A stretch of DNA of 30,533 nt from JBOGVA01 sp050692195 (lineage in GTDB: Bacteria; Actinomycetota; UBA4738): assembly GCA_050692195.1 (NCBI GenBank), contig JBOGVA010000023.1, forward strand, positions 1 through 30,533, in the 5' to 3' direction. The notes below the pieces were generated by a model, which saw only the letters and a program-made list of their open reading frames with translations, was not told the DNA's origin and did no database searches. This document shows, piece by piece, positions 24,405-30,533 of the stretch. The position numbers were made by a program, and so were the translations under genes. Each line of letters begins with the position of its first letter. Position 1 is the stretch's first letter.

Positions 24405-24676
24405 TGCCGAGGCGGCATCGCTCCGCGCGTGAACGAGGAGCCTCCTCTCCTCCCGTGGAGCGGCCGGTGGGGATCGCGCCAGTGTGGGCACGGGCCGATG
24501 GGCTGACCGTTCGGTCGGTTGCCGGGCTGAAGAGCAAGACGTACAGGTGTCCGGGATGCCAGCAAGAGATCCGACCCGGCACGGCGCACCTCGTCGTGGC
24601 GGCCCAGGATGATCTCGAAAGCCGGCGCCACTGGCACACCTCGTGCTGGCGAACCGAGCTAAGGCGCCGCCGCTAG
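24404..24676 (+). CDS. Small zinc-finger-like protein
   Basis: 90 residues with basic ends. The core YRCPGCQQEIRPGTAHLVV followed by RRHWHTSCW (near residues 47-84) has a CxxC pair and an H-x-H-x2-C set, a clear Zn-binding pattern that recurs in small actinobacterial proteins, sometimes annotated vaguely. The start overlaps the hydrolase stop by one base, so it is the second gene of that unit; its stop codon overlaps that of the convergent radical SAM gene (shared CTAG). No catalytic function is suggested. Confidence 0.8.
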   Translation: MPRRHRSARERGASSPPVERPVGIAPVWARADGLTVRSVAGLKSKTYRCPGCQQEIRPGTAHLVVAAQDDLESRRHWHTSCWRTELRRRR

Positions 24677-26736
24677 AGCAGCTTGAGCTGCTCCGTCCCT
24701 GGGGCGTCCGCCTTCGTCCGCACGCGTCGCGCTTCTCTGGGCCCGGCCCGCCCGATCCCGAGTGCCCGGGCCAGTTCGTGGACACGGGCGCTCACTTCCT
24801 CCTGATATGCCTTGGGGGCATAGGCGCTCCGGACGTACAGCCGTTCGTATCGGGCCACGAGGTCGGGATGATGGGTGGAAAGCCACTGCATGTACCACTC
24901 TCGAGCGCCCGGGCGAAGGTGCAGGACGATGGGGACGACGTGCTCGGCGCCGGCTTCGGAGATGGCCTTGACCGTTGCCTCGAGCTGTGCGGCAGAGTCC
25001 GTCAGGAACGGAAGGATGGGCGCCATCAACACGCCGCACGGGATGCCGGCTTCGTTCAGGGTCCGGCAGACCTCCAGGCGCTTTGAGGGGCTGGGCGTGC
25101 CCGGCTCCACCGAACGCCACGATGCCTTGTCCACGAAGCCGACCGAGACGTTGGTGCCGACCTCCGCCACCTCGGCGCACTGCTGAAGCAGGTCCACGTC
25201 TCGAAGGATCAGCGATCCCTTGGTCAGGATCGAAAATGGATTGGCGAAGTCACGCAGGGTTCCCAGGATGCCTCGCATCAGTCGGTACCGTCCCTCGGCC
25301 CGCTGGTAAGGATCGACGTTGGTTCCCATGGCGATGTGCTCGCGCTCCCTTGATCGCGCCGACAGCTCCCTGCGCAGGAGGTCTGGGGCGTTCACCTTCA
25401 CCACGATCTTCGAGTTGAAGTCCTCCCCGTAGTCCAGGTCGAGGTAAGTGTGAGTGTTGCGAGCGAAGCAATTGTGGCTCACGACTCCGTTCGCGATGAA
25501 GTCACCCGTGCCAGTGGTGATGTCGTACATGGGGATCCGGATGCCGAGGCGCTCGATGGAGACGACGCGGAGCTTCGCGTTGTTCTTGATGGCCTGGCCC
25601 TGGATGTCCCTCTTTCTTGTGATGGCGGGGTCCACCGTGTGGAAGAAGCGGAGGGCCTCGCGGAGGCCCCCGAGGAGCCGAACCGTAAGCAAACCGTTCG
25701 GCTTTCCCGTCACCTCGACTCGAGAAGGGAAGCCCAGCCGGTCGAGTGCTGATGCAGTGTTGCCGATGATCTCGAGATCAGTATTGGAGAACCGCAGGAT
25801 GCCGCAGCTGTAACATCCTTCCGCGTCGAAAATCCCGGCCAGGAAGCCCTTGGTCCAGTCCGCTGAAGGTGTGTGAGGCCATGCGATGGCATCGCGGATG
25901 GCCATGACGCCGGTCCTCGACTGGTTTCTGATCGCGTAGACGGACCTCTTTCCGGAAACGGCCGCTTGGAACAGGAACTCTTGCGTCGGCACCTGAAAGT
26001 CCATCAAGTAGCGGCGTGACCGCTGAAGCGCCTCCAGGTCGACGAGAGCAAGGCGGAACCGGTGGTTCAACTCCTCCGTTCTCCCTGCCCGCCGGTAGAG
26101 GTACGAGTCGATATGGGCATCGCCTCGAACCATTCCGCAGAGGTAACCGCGCCGGTAATCGCTACTGTCAGCCGGCCCGAGGGCGAAGCGCCCGGTACCC
26201 ATGAGCTTGTTGTTGAGCGTCAGGTGAGGCCTTCGATGCCGGCCCTGCTCCACTCCCGTCACGTACTTCCAGCCGCGATCGCTGAGAAAGCGGTGGTCGC
26301 CACTCGTCACGAGCTCGGTCCCGTCTTCGAGTGTGATGCGATACGCAGGCTTCCTCGTCGACCAGTGGGCCTCTACACGTGTCCTGACGTACCTACGGTA
26401 ATTCCCGCTGCGCACGGTGCCGTAGATCTCGTCGCCGGGGCGTACGTCGGCGAGGGTCTTCGTGCCCCCGTCGCCCATCAGGATCGGAGCGTCGCCCTTG
26501 GCGCAATAGGCACAGGAATGTGAGCATCCCCTGTATGGGTTGATCGTGTACCTAAAAGGGACGTGGGACGCTTCCGGGACTCGATTGATGATCGACTTCG
26601 CCTTGATCTCGTAGAAGGTCATGCCGCGGAACGCGGGCGTGTCGAACGTTCTGACCACCGCCCCTTTCTCGACCAAGGGGATGGCGAGCTGGCCCTTTTC
26701 GGGAGGCTCGAGCAGGCGTAGGTTGTCCCAGCGCAT
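24673..26736 (-). CDS. Intein-containing Rv2578c-family radical SAM protein
   Basis: 687 residues before splicing, 342 after. The extein starts MRWDNLRLLEPPEKGQ and carries the cluster motif C71-SHS-C75-AY, continued after the intein by CFARNTHTYLDLDYG, so the CxxxCxxC of the SAM-binding 4Fe-4S cluster exists only in the spliced protein. The rest (NVDPYQRAEGRYRLMRGIL, SILTKGSLILRDVDLL, VSVGFVD, GIPCGVLMAPILPFLTD) is the family's partial TIM barrel, related to spore photoproduct lyase-like proteins; the substrate is unknown. The start ATG 26736 follows TACACT by 7 nt. Frames running farther upstream to 27414 overlap two plus-strand genes and are rejected. The stop overlaps the convergent zinc protein stop. 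Confidence 0.93.
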   Translation of the reverse strand: MRWDNLRLLEPPEKGQLAIPLVEKGAVVRTFDTPAFRGMTFYEIKAKSIINRVPEASHVPFRYTINPYRGCSHSCAYCAKGDAPILMGDGGTKTLADVRPGDEIYGTVRSGNYRRYVRTRVEAHWSTRKPAYRITLEDGTELVTSGDHRFLSDRGWKYVTGVEQGRHRRPHLTLNNKLMGTGRFALGPADSSDYRRGYLCGMVRGDAHIDSYLYRRAGRTEELNHRFRLALVDLEALQRSRRYLMDFQVPTQEFLFQAAVSGKRSVYAIRNQSRTGVMAIRDAIAWPHTPSADWTKGFLAGIFDAEGCYSCGILRFSNTDLEIIGNTASALDRLGFPSRVEVTGKPNGLLTVRLLGGLREALRFFHTVDPAITRKRDIQGQAIKNNAKLRVVSIERLGIRIPMYDITTGTGDFIANGVVSHNCFARNTHTYLDLDYGEDFNSKIVVKVNAPDLLRRELSARSREREHIAMGTNVDPYQRAEGRYRLMRGILGTLRDFANPFSILTKGSLILRDVDLLQQCAEVAEVGTNVSVGFVDKASWRSVEPGTPSPSKRLEVCRTLNEAGIPCGVLMAPILPFLTDSAAQLEATVKAISEAGAEHVVPIVLHLRPGAREWYMQWLSTHHPDLVARYERLYVRSAYAPKAYQEEVSARVHELARALGIGRAGPREARRVRTKADAPGTEQLKLL
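25471..26505 (-). mobile_element. Intein with LAGLIDADG homing endonuclease
   Basis: 345 residues, precursor residues 78-422. It begins with Cys78 (CAKGDAPILMGDG), has a block-B-like TSGDHRFLSDRGW near 144-156, and ends GDFIANGVVSHN with the terminal His-Asn (421-422) followed by Cys423 as the +1 nucleophile. Two dodecapeptide motifs, YLCGMVRGDAHI at 198-209 and FLAGIFDAEGCY at 298-309, with their acidic residues intact, form a LAGLIDADG endonuclease. All splicing residues are present, so it should be active. DNA of the endonuclease part does not break the reading frame. Confidence 0.93.
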
Positions 26737-26743
26737 GGCGCCC

Positions 26744-26749
26744 AGTGTA
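26744..26749 (-). promoter_or_regulatory. -10 box TACACT of the radical SAM gene
   Basis: On the minus strand TACACT ends 7 nt before the ATG at 26736; leaderless type. The hexamer equals that of the XRE/TPR regulator promoter. Confidence 0.5.
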
Positions 26750-26862
26750 GCCCATCCCGAACGTACGTTCGAATCCGCCTCGCCGAACACGCGGGCCACG
26801 ACTTCACGGCCATCGGTCGCCCGGTAAGATGGCCCGCCGTCCGACGATGGCCGGGGCGACAG

Positions 26863-27243
26863 ATGGAGATTCGGGTCTCGATGAGGCAAGAAGAGGACGG
26901 TCGGTGGTCCGCACGTACCGAGGGCGGCCCGGTAGTCCAGGCGTCCGGTAGTTCCCGGCAAGGCTGCCTGGCCAACCTCCGTCGATCCATCACCCGAACT
27001 CTTCCGGTGGGGGCCGGGAAGTCTCCGCCCTCGCTCGTCGTGGAGGTCGTCCCCGCGCTCGCTGGGGTCGCCGAGGCCGCTGAGGTGATGGGCTGGGACA
27101 AGCGGCGCGTCATCACCTACATCGACCGCGGCCGGTTCCCCGAACCCATCCAGTGGCTGGCCTCCGGCCGCGTCTGGGTACGATCCGACGTCGAGGACTT
27201 CGCCGCCGATTGGCGAGCCCGCCGGCGAAGACGCCGGAGATGA
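26863..27243 (+). CDS. HicB-like domain fused to an AlpA/MerR-type helix-turn-helix
   Basis: 126 residues. The first 45 (MEIRVSMRQEEDGRWSARTE, then ASGSSRQGCLANLRRSITRT) match the fold pattern of HicB-like/UPF0150 antitoxin proteins. Residues about 65-119 (LAGVAEAAEVMGWDKRRVITYIDRGRFPEPIQ, then GRVWVRSDVEDFAADW) form an excisionase/AlpA-type winged helix, and the tail is a run of arginines. No HicA-like toxin gene lies beside it. A TAAGAT box is at 26825-26830 with a 32-nt leader; an ATG at 26847 is out of frame. It lies 19 bp upstream of the SCP2 gene, so they may form an operon. Confidence 0.75.
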   Translation: MEIRVSMRQEEDGRWSARTEGGPVVQASGSSRQGCLANLRRSITRTLPVGAGKSPPSLVVEVVPALAGVAEAAEVMGWDKRRVITYIDRGRFPEPIQWLASGRVWVRSDVEDFAADWRARRRRRRR

Positions 27244-27262
27244 CCAGGGAAAGGAGATCTGC

Positions 27263-27649
27263 GTGAGCGTGAAGTTCCTGTCCGAGGAGTGGACCCAGGC
27301 AGTCCAGGATGCCCTGAACGCGAGCGAGTCCTTCAGGAGCGCGGCGGGCTCGCAGTCGGCCAGGCTCCAGCAGGTCGTCACCACGCCTGCCGGTGAGAGG
27401 AAGTACTGGTTCAAGCTCGAAGGGGGCCGGGCGTCTCTCGGTGTGGGTGAGCTCGATGAGCCGCTCGACGCGACGATTACCCAGGACTACGAGACGGCGT
27501 CGACCATCATGAAGAGCGAGTTGAGCCCTGTGGCCGCCTACATGAGCGGGAAGCTGCGGGTCTCGGGCGATCTCATGAAGCTGATGCAGCTTCAGGGCCC
27601 ACTCGGTCAGATGCCCGCCGCCCTGAAGGATATGGAGATCGAGTACTGA
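27263..27649 (+). CDS. SCP2 sterol-binding domain protein
   Basis: 128 residues from a GTG preceded by AAAGGAG. The single domain has FLSEEWTQAVQDALN, then KYWFKLEGGRASLG, then LDATITQDYETASTIMKSEL and the signature AYMSGKLRVSGDLMKLMQL: an SCP2 lipid-binding fold with a hydrophobic cavity. Single-domain SCP2 proteins in Actinobacteria are presumed acyl or sterol binders; no enzyme domain is attached. It ends 10 bp from the convergent thioesterase stop. Confidence 0.88.
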   Translation: MSVKFLSEEWTQAVQDALNASESFRSAAGSQSARLQQVVTTPAGERKYWFKLEGGRASLGVGELDEPLDATITQDYETASTIMKSELSPVAAYMSGKLRVSGDLMKLMQLQGPLGQMPAALKDMEIEY

Positions 27650-27659
27650 GCCCAGCTCC

Positions 27660-28118
27660 TTAGAACGCGCCGGGCGCGGGCAACACGATGAACGTGCCCG
27701 AGGCGCGAGCCAGGAGCCGCCCTTCGCCGTCCATGACCTCGCTCTCGCCGTACCCCATCCGCTGGCCCAGGTGGATCGACCGTCCCCGTCCGACCAGGCG
27801 GCTCCCCTCTCCCTTGGCCAGGAAGTGCACGTTGAGCTGGGCCGTTCGATGGGTGAGGCCCGGTCGGAGCTGAGACCTCAACGCCAGCCCGATCGCCGTG
27901 TCGGCCACCGCCGTGATGACGCCGCCGTGGACGATCCCCTGCGGGTTGAAGTGATGTGGTCGGAGCTCCATGGCCAGCTCAGCCCTGCCGTCGCCGATGG
28001 ACACCAACTCCAAGCCGGCCCACTGATGAAAGGGTGAGCGCTGGACCCGCTGCTTGAGATCTTCCAGGTGCCGCTCGTCCAACCCGGGTCCGGCCTCATC
28101 TTCCATGCCCTCGTCCAC
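27660..28118 (-). CDS. PaaI-type hotdog thioesterase
   Basis: 152 residues. The acidic N-terminus is followed by FHQWAGLELVSIGDGRAEL and the hotdog signature HFNPQGIVHGGVITAVADTAIG (residues 56-77; Asn58, HGG at 64-66 and Asp73 are the usual catalytic and binding positions), then THRTAQLNVHFLAKG. This is the acyl-CoA thioesterase family of PaaI/YdiI type; the acyl substrate is not known. A GTG at 28118 with GGAGGGAGG upstream is preferred over the in-frame ATG twelve bases on. It converges with the SCP2 lipid-binding gene; both act on acyl or lipid ligands, which is suggestive only. Confidence 0.9.
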   Translation of the reverse strand: MDEGMEDEAGPGLDERHLEDLKQRVQRSPFHQWAGLELVSIGDGRAELAMELRPHHFNPQGIVHGGVITAVADTAIGLALRSQLRPGLTHRTAQLNVHFLAKGEGSRLVGRGRSIHLGQRMGYGESEVMDGEGRLLARASGTFIVLPAPGAF

Positions 28119-28215
28119 GCCCGTTCCTCCCTCCGATCTCTCTGGTTTGACCTCGCCCCCGAATCATGAACCACCGCACCGGCCATATCATCGCGCTAGC
28201 GACGGAGGGAGGGGG

Positions 28216-28446
28216 ATGAAGCCGAGCGAGATCTTCGACCTGATCGTGAAGGCCGACGATGTCTTGAAGTACGCCACCGAGGACAAGGTGCCGGCTCGGA
28301 TCCGGCAGGCCCGCGATCTTCTGACCAGAGCGAAGGAGGAAGCCGAAGGGATCGGCAACCGTCCCCTTGTGGAGCAGGCCGACCGCCGGCTGGCGGACCT
28401 GGAGGGCCTGGAGCGAGGCGAGACCGAGGGAGAGACGCGGACGTGA
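28216..28446 (+). CDS. Small helical hypothetical protein (76 aa)
   Basis: ATG at 28216 follows GAGGGAGGGGG. The protein begins MKPSEIFDLIVKADDVLKYA and is almost wholly amphipathic helix (ARIRQARDLLTRAKEEAEG, then VEQADRRLADLEGLE), ending in an acidic tail. It looks like a helical hairpin; no motif or signal peptide. It is divergent from the thioesterase gene; a TATCAT box at 28186-28191 is a possible -10. The frame extends upstream but the start is fixed by the ribosome binding site. Function unknown. Confidence 0.78.
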   Translation: MKPSEIFDLIVKADDVLKYATEDKVPARIRQARDLLTRAKEEAEGIGNRPLVEQADRRLADLEGLERGETEGETRT

Positions 28447-28466
28447 GCGCCGCCAGTCGGGCGTGG

Positions 28467-29117
28467 TCAGGGGTGCGGCGATGAGTTTCCGGGTGACGGT
28501 TCGGTGCCGAAGAGGCGATCTCCGAAGTCGCCTAGGCCGGGCAGGATGTATCCCCTGTCCGTGAGATCCCGGTCGAGGGCCGCCGCGAACACCTGGACCT
28601 CCGGGTGCTCCCGCTGCATCTTCTCCAGGCCCTGGGGAGCCGCCACCACGCACACGAAGCGGATCTCGGCCGGTCCCTTCTCCGAGATGCTCGAGCAGGC
28701 GGCGGCCGCCGAACCTCCCGTGGCGAGCATCGGGTCGAGGAGCAACACGTGACGGTCGTGGAGCGGCGGGAGTTTCTCGTAGTAGGACGTCGGGAGCAGT
28801 GTGGTGTCGTCGCGCTCGAGGCCGATGTACCCCACCGAGACCTCGGGGAACAGCTCCGTTACCGCCTCCAGCATCCCCAACCCAGCCCTCAGGATAGGGA
28901 CCGCCACCAGGTCCGGCGAGATCAGCCGGCCGGGTGTCCTCTCCAGAGGCGTCTCGATCTCCACCTCTACGGTCGGGAGCCCGCGGACGGCCTCCAGGAC
29001 GACGGCGATCGTCAGCCGTTTGGCGATGGTGCGAAACACGGGAGGGGGCGTGGTGACGTCACGGAGCTGGGTCAGGAGATGCTGGGCCAGTGGATGGTCG
29101 ACGACCGTGAGCGCCAT
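28467..29117 (-). CDS. upp: Uracil phosphoribosyltransferase
   Basis: 216 residues. VPILRAGLGM at 73-82, the PRPP-binding DPMLATGGSA at 128-137 and the uracil-binding C-terminus ILPGLGDFGDRLFGT are diagnostic of UPRT, which makes UMP from uracil and PRPP in pyrimidine salvage. The length is usual for the family. The frame is open upstream to 29300, but the family start MALTVVDHPLAQHLL is at 29117, preceded by a TAGCAT box at 29128-29133 (10-nt gap). It is divergent from the nucleoside-binding lipoprotein gene, which fits a shared salvage theme. It converges with the small helical protein. Confidence 0.97.
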   Translation of the reverse strand: MALTVVDHPLAQHLLTQLRDVTTPPPVFRTIAKRLTIAVVLEAVRGLPTVEVEIETPLERTPGRLISPDLVAVPILRAGLGMLEAVTELFPEVSVGYIGLERDDTTLLPTSYYEKLPPLHDRHVLLLDPMLATGGSAAAACSSISEKGPAEIRFVCVVAAPQGLEKMQREHPEVQVFAAALDRDLTDRGYILPGLGDFGDRLFGTEPSPGNSSPHP

Positions 29118-29127
29118 GTCGGCGGGT

Positions 29128-29133
29128 ATGCTA
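29128..29133 (-). promoter_or_regulatory. -10 box TAGCAT of upp
   Basis: On the minus strand TAGCAT ends 10 nt before the upp ATG, giving a leader of about 3 nt at most. No ribosome binding site is seen. Confidence 0.4.
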
Positions 29134-29333
29134 GCGGCCGCCGGGCCATCAAGTGGCCTGGGCCGAACAGTACATGGTGAGCCACGACCAGAAGTCGGTT
29201 GACCGTGTGAGGCCTGATCGGCCAAAGTATGCCCCGGCCGGCGTCGGCCAAGCCGCAGGCCAGCGGATGGCCGTATTGGATTGCAGCTGATCAATCCCAC
29301 CGAGGACGAGTGCTTCGGGGAGAGGAGGGGGGA

Positions 29334-30452
29334 ATGAAGGGACTTTCGCGATCATTCGCGCTGCTCATGGTGGTGGCGCTCGTCGCGGCGGCCTGCGCCG
29401 AGGAGGACGACACGGCGGGCCCGTCACCCACGGGGCCGCTGGCGGGCGCGGACACCCACGTCTGCTACGTCAGCGACACCGGAGGGGTCGACGACAAGAG
29501 CTTCAACCAGAAGATCCACACAGGGTTCCAGCAGGCAGAGGCCGAGCTGGGTGTCCAGTACACGTTCGTGGAGTCCACGAGTGCGGCCGACTACGCGCCC
29601 AACCTGCTGAACTTCGTCAACCAGGACTGCGACCTCATCGCTCCTGCCGGATTCAATTTCGGGCCCGCGACTGTCGAATCCGCGACGGCCAACACCGACC
29701 AGCTGTACGCGATCTTCGACTACGACATCCTCGACTTCTCGACGACGCCTCCCGAGGACCTCACGTTCGAGAACGTCCGCGAGCTCACGTACCAGACGGA
29801 CCAGGCGGCGTTCCTGGCCGGCTACCTCGCTGCCGGGATGACCGAGTCCGGGACGATCGGCACGTACGGAGGCGTGCTGTTCCCGACGGTGACCATCTTT
29901 ATGAACGGGCTCTCTGCAGGGGTGCGTGCCTACAACCAGGACAACGGCACGAGCGTAGAGGTCCTGGGTTGGAACCCCGATACGCAGACGGGAGTGGAGA
30001 TCTCCACCGACCCGGCCGTGGGATTCGACAACGCCGCCGAGGGCCGCCGGGTGGCCGAGGACTTCATCGCCGAGGGCGCCGACATCATCCTCCCCGTGGC
30101 CGGGCCAACCGGCCTCGGAAGCGCCGCGGCGGCCCAGGATGCCGGCGGTGTCTCCCTGCTCTGGGTGGATGACGACGGCTGCGTCACGGCGCCGGAGTTC
30201 TGCCCCCTGTTCCTCACCAGCATCCTGAAGAACATGGACGTGTCGGCCTTCGAGACGACGCAGAGCGTCATCGACGGAACGTTCACGGGTGGCCTGTTCG
30301 TGGGAACGCTGGAGAACGAAGGGGTCGGGCTCGCTCCTTACCACGAGTTCGAGGACGTCATCCCGCAAGAGCTGAAGGACAAGATCGAGGAGCTGAGACA
30401 GGGGATCATCGCCGGGACGGTGTCCGTCAACCCCGCGGACTACCCAGCGTAA
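29334..30452 (+). CDS. BMP-family nucleoside-binding lipoprotein of an ABC transporter
   Basis: 372 residues from an ATG preceded by GAGGAGGGGGGA. A lipoprotein signal (KGLSRSF, hydrophobic core, VAAAC with Cys21 as the lipid-modified residue) is followed by an acidic linker and a periplasmic-binding-protein fold: VCYVSDTGGVDDKSFNQKIHTGFQQ, DCDLIAPAGFNF, YQTDQAAFLAGYLAAGMT, GTIGTYGGVLFPTV, FIAEGADIILPVAGPTGLGSAAAAQ and the end LRQGIIAGTVSVNP. These are the landmarks of the BMP/Med/PnrA family, mostly purine-nucleoside receptors. The ABC components usually follow it; a possible next start is at 30520. The frame upstream to 29229 is not used, as the lipobox and ribosome binding site fix the start. 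Confidence 0.94.
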   Translation: MKGLSRSFALLMVVALVAAACAEEDDTAGPSPTGPLAGADTHVCYVSDTGGVDDKSFNQKIHTGFQQAEAELGVQYTFVESTSAADYAPNLLNFVNQDCDLIAPAGFNFGPATVESATANTDQLYAIFDYDILDFSTTPPEDLTFENVRELTYQTDQAAFLAGYLAAGMTESGTIGTYGGVLFPTVTIFMNGLSAGVRAYNQDNGTSVEVLGWNPDTQTGVEISTDPAVGFDNAAEGRRVAEDFIAEGADIILPVAGPTGLGSAAAAQDAGGVSLLWVDDDGCVTAPEFCPLFLTSILKNMDVSAFETTQSVIDGTFTGGLFVGTLENEGVGLAPYHEFEDVIPQELKDKIEELRQGIIAGTVSVNPADYPA

Positions 30453-30470
30453 GCCCGGGTCATGGCTGGA

Positions 30471-30499
30471 GGGGGTACCGGATAGGATCCGGTACCCCC
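30471..30499 (+). terminator. Perfect 12-bp hairpin after the BMP lipoprotein gene
   Basis: GGGGGTACCGGA (30471-30482), loop TAGGA, TCCGGTACCCCC (30488-30499), followed by TTC. It sits between the lipoprotein gene and the next gene, a place where a partial terminator commonly keeps binding protein in excess over the membrane parts. Confidence 0.8.
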
Positions 30500-30519
30500 T
30501 TCGGTACTGGAGGGCTGCT

Positions 30520-30533
30520 GTGCGGCTCGAGCT
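30520..30533 (+). CDS. Probable first codons of the next gene (possible ABC ATPase)
   Basis: GTG-CGG-CTC-GAG (V/M-R-L-E) preceded at 5 nt by GGAGGG. Only four full codons are visible. BMP genes are usually followed by a sugar/nucleoside-type ABC ATPase, so this is a reasonable guess from context alone. Confidence 0.3.

Noticed and set aside
26737..27414. Upstream extension of the radical SAM frame
   Set aside because: It is antisense to the HicB-like/HTH and SCP2 genes, and the typical Rv2578c-family N-terminus begins at 26736.
29118..29333. Possible riboswitch or promoter between upp and the BMP gene
   Set aside because: A TTGACC at 29199-29204 has no -10 at a workable spacing, and no purine-riboswitch-like fold was apparent.
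10..30533. Tandem repeats, CRISPR arrays, tRNA genes, insertion sequence ends
   Set aside because: Looked for on both strands by eye; nothing beyond the short hairpins and Lys/Ala or Arg coding runs was found.

Overview
The window looks like chromosomal DNA of an uncultivated, high-GC member of the Actinomycetota. Supporting signs are GC-rich third positions throughout, a mycobacterial-order LigD (polymerase, phosphoesterase, ligase) next to Ku, a DUF5319 protein, an Rv2578c-family radical SAM protein, a SigF/SigB-type promoter, and many genes whose start codon lies 5-8 nt behind a TANNNT -10 box, as expected of leaderless actinobacterial transcripts. No tRNA, rRNA, CRISPR array, prophage or insertion sequence was seen. 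Gene packing is tight and several convergent genes nearly touch or overlap.

Layout. 1-524 (-) is the N-terminal membrane part of a protein running off the left edge, in visibly lower-GC DNA. 818-1093 (-) is a GlsB/YeaQ-type stress membrane protein behind a SigF/SigB-like promoter. 1334-5581 (+) is a large Lhr-family helicase. 5595-6953 (-) is an XRE/TPR regulator; directly divergent from it, at 7006-7101 (+), is a 31-codon gene for a short secreted peptide with a strong ribosome binding site and an overlapping promoter. A structured 348-bp gap then leads into a secreted beta-propeller protein (7450-9276, +), closed by a perfect terminator hairpin shared with a convergent, Tat-exported, 16-cysteine protein (9389-9811, -).

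9992-12827 (-) is a tldE-tldD metalloprotease pair. Divergent from it is an SDR oxidoreductase translationally coupled to an amidohydrolase (12922-15071), followed by RmuC (15152-16123) and an unknown 111-residue protein. 16557-18050 (-) is an orphan membrane histidine kinase. 18156-19414 (+) is a LmbE/PIG-L deacetylase coupled to a DUF5319 zinc protein.

19424-22950 is a bacterial NHEJ locus: LigD (-) and Ku (+), transcribed divergently. Next come a DUF72 protein (-), an alpha/beta hydrolase coupled to a small zinc-finger-like protein (+), and a radical SAM protein (-) whose iron-sulfur cysteine motif is split by a 345-residue intein carrying a LAGLIDADG endonuclease. The right end holds a HicB-like/HTH fusion with an SCP2 protein (+), a PaaI-type thioesterase (-), a small helical protein (+), uracil phosphoribosyltransferase (-), and a BMP-family nucleoside-binding lipoprotein (+) followed by a terminator-like hairpin and the first codons of a probable transporter gene.

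The best candidate for an undescribed system is the XRE/TPR regulator, secreted micro-peptide and secreted propeller locus (5595-9276). It has the layout of an RRNPP-type peptide quorum-sensing circuit, which is best known from Firmicutes. All function assignments are by eye from motifs; no database search was run.
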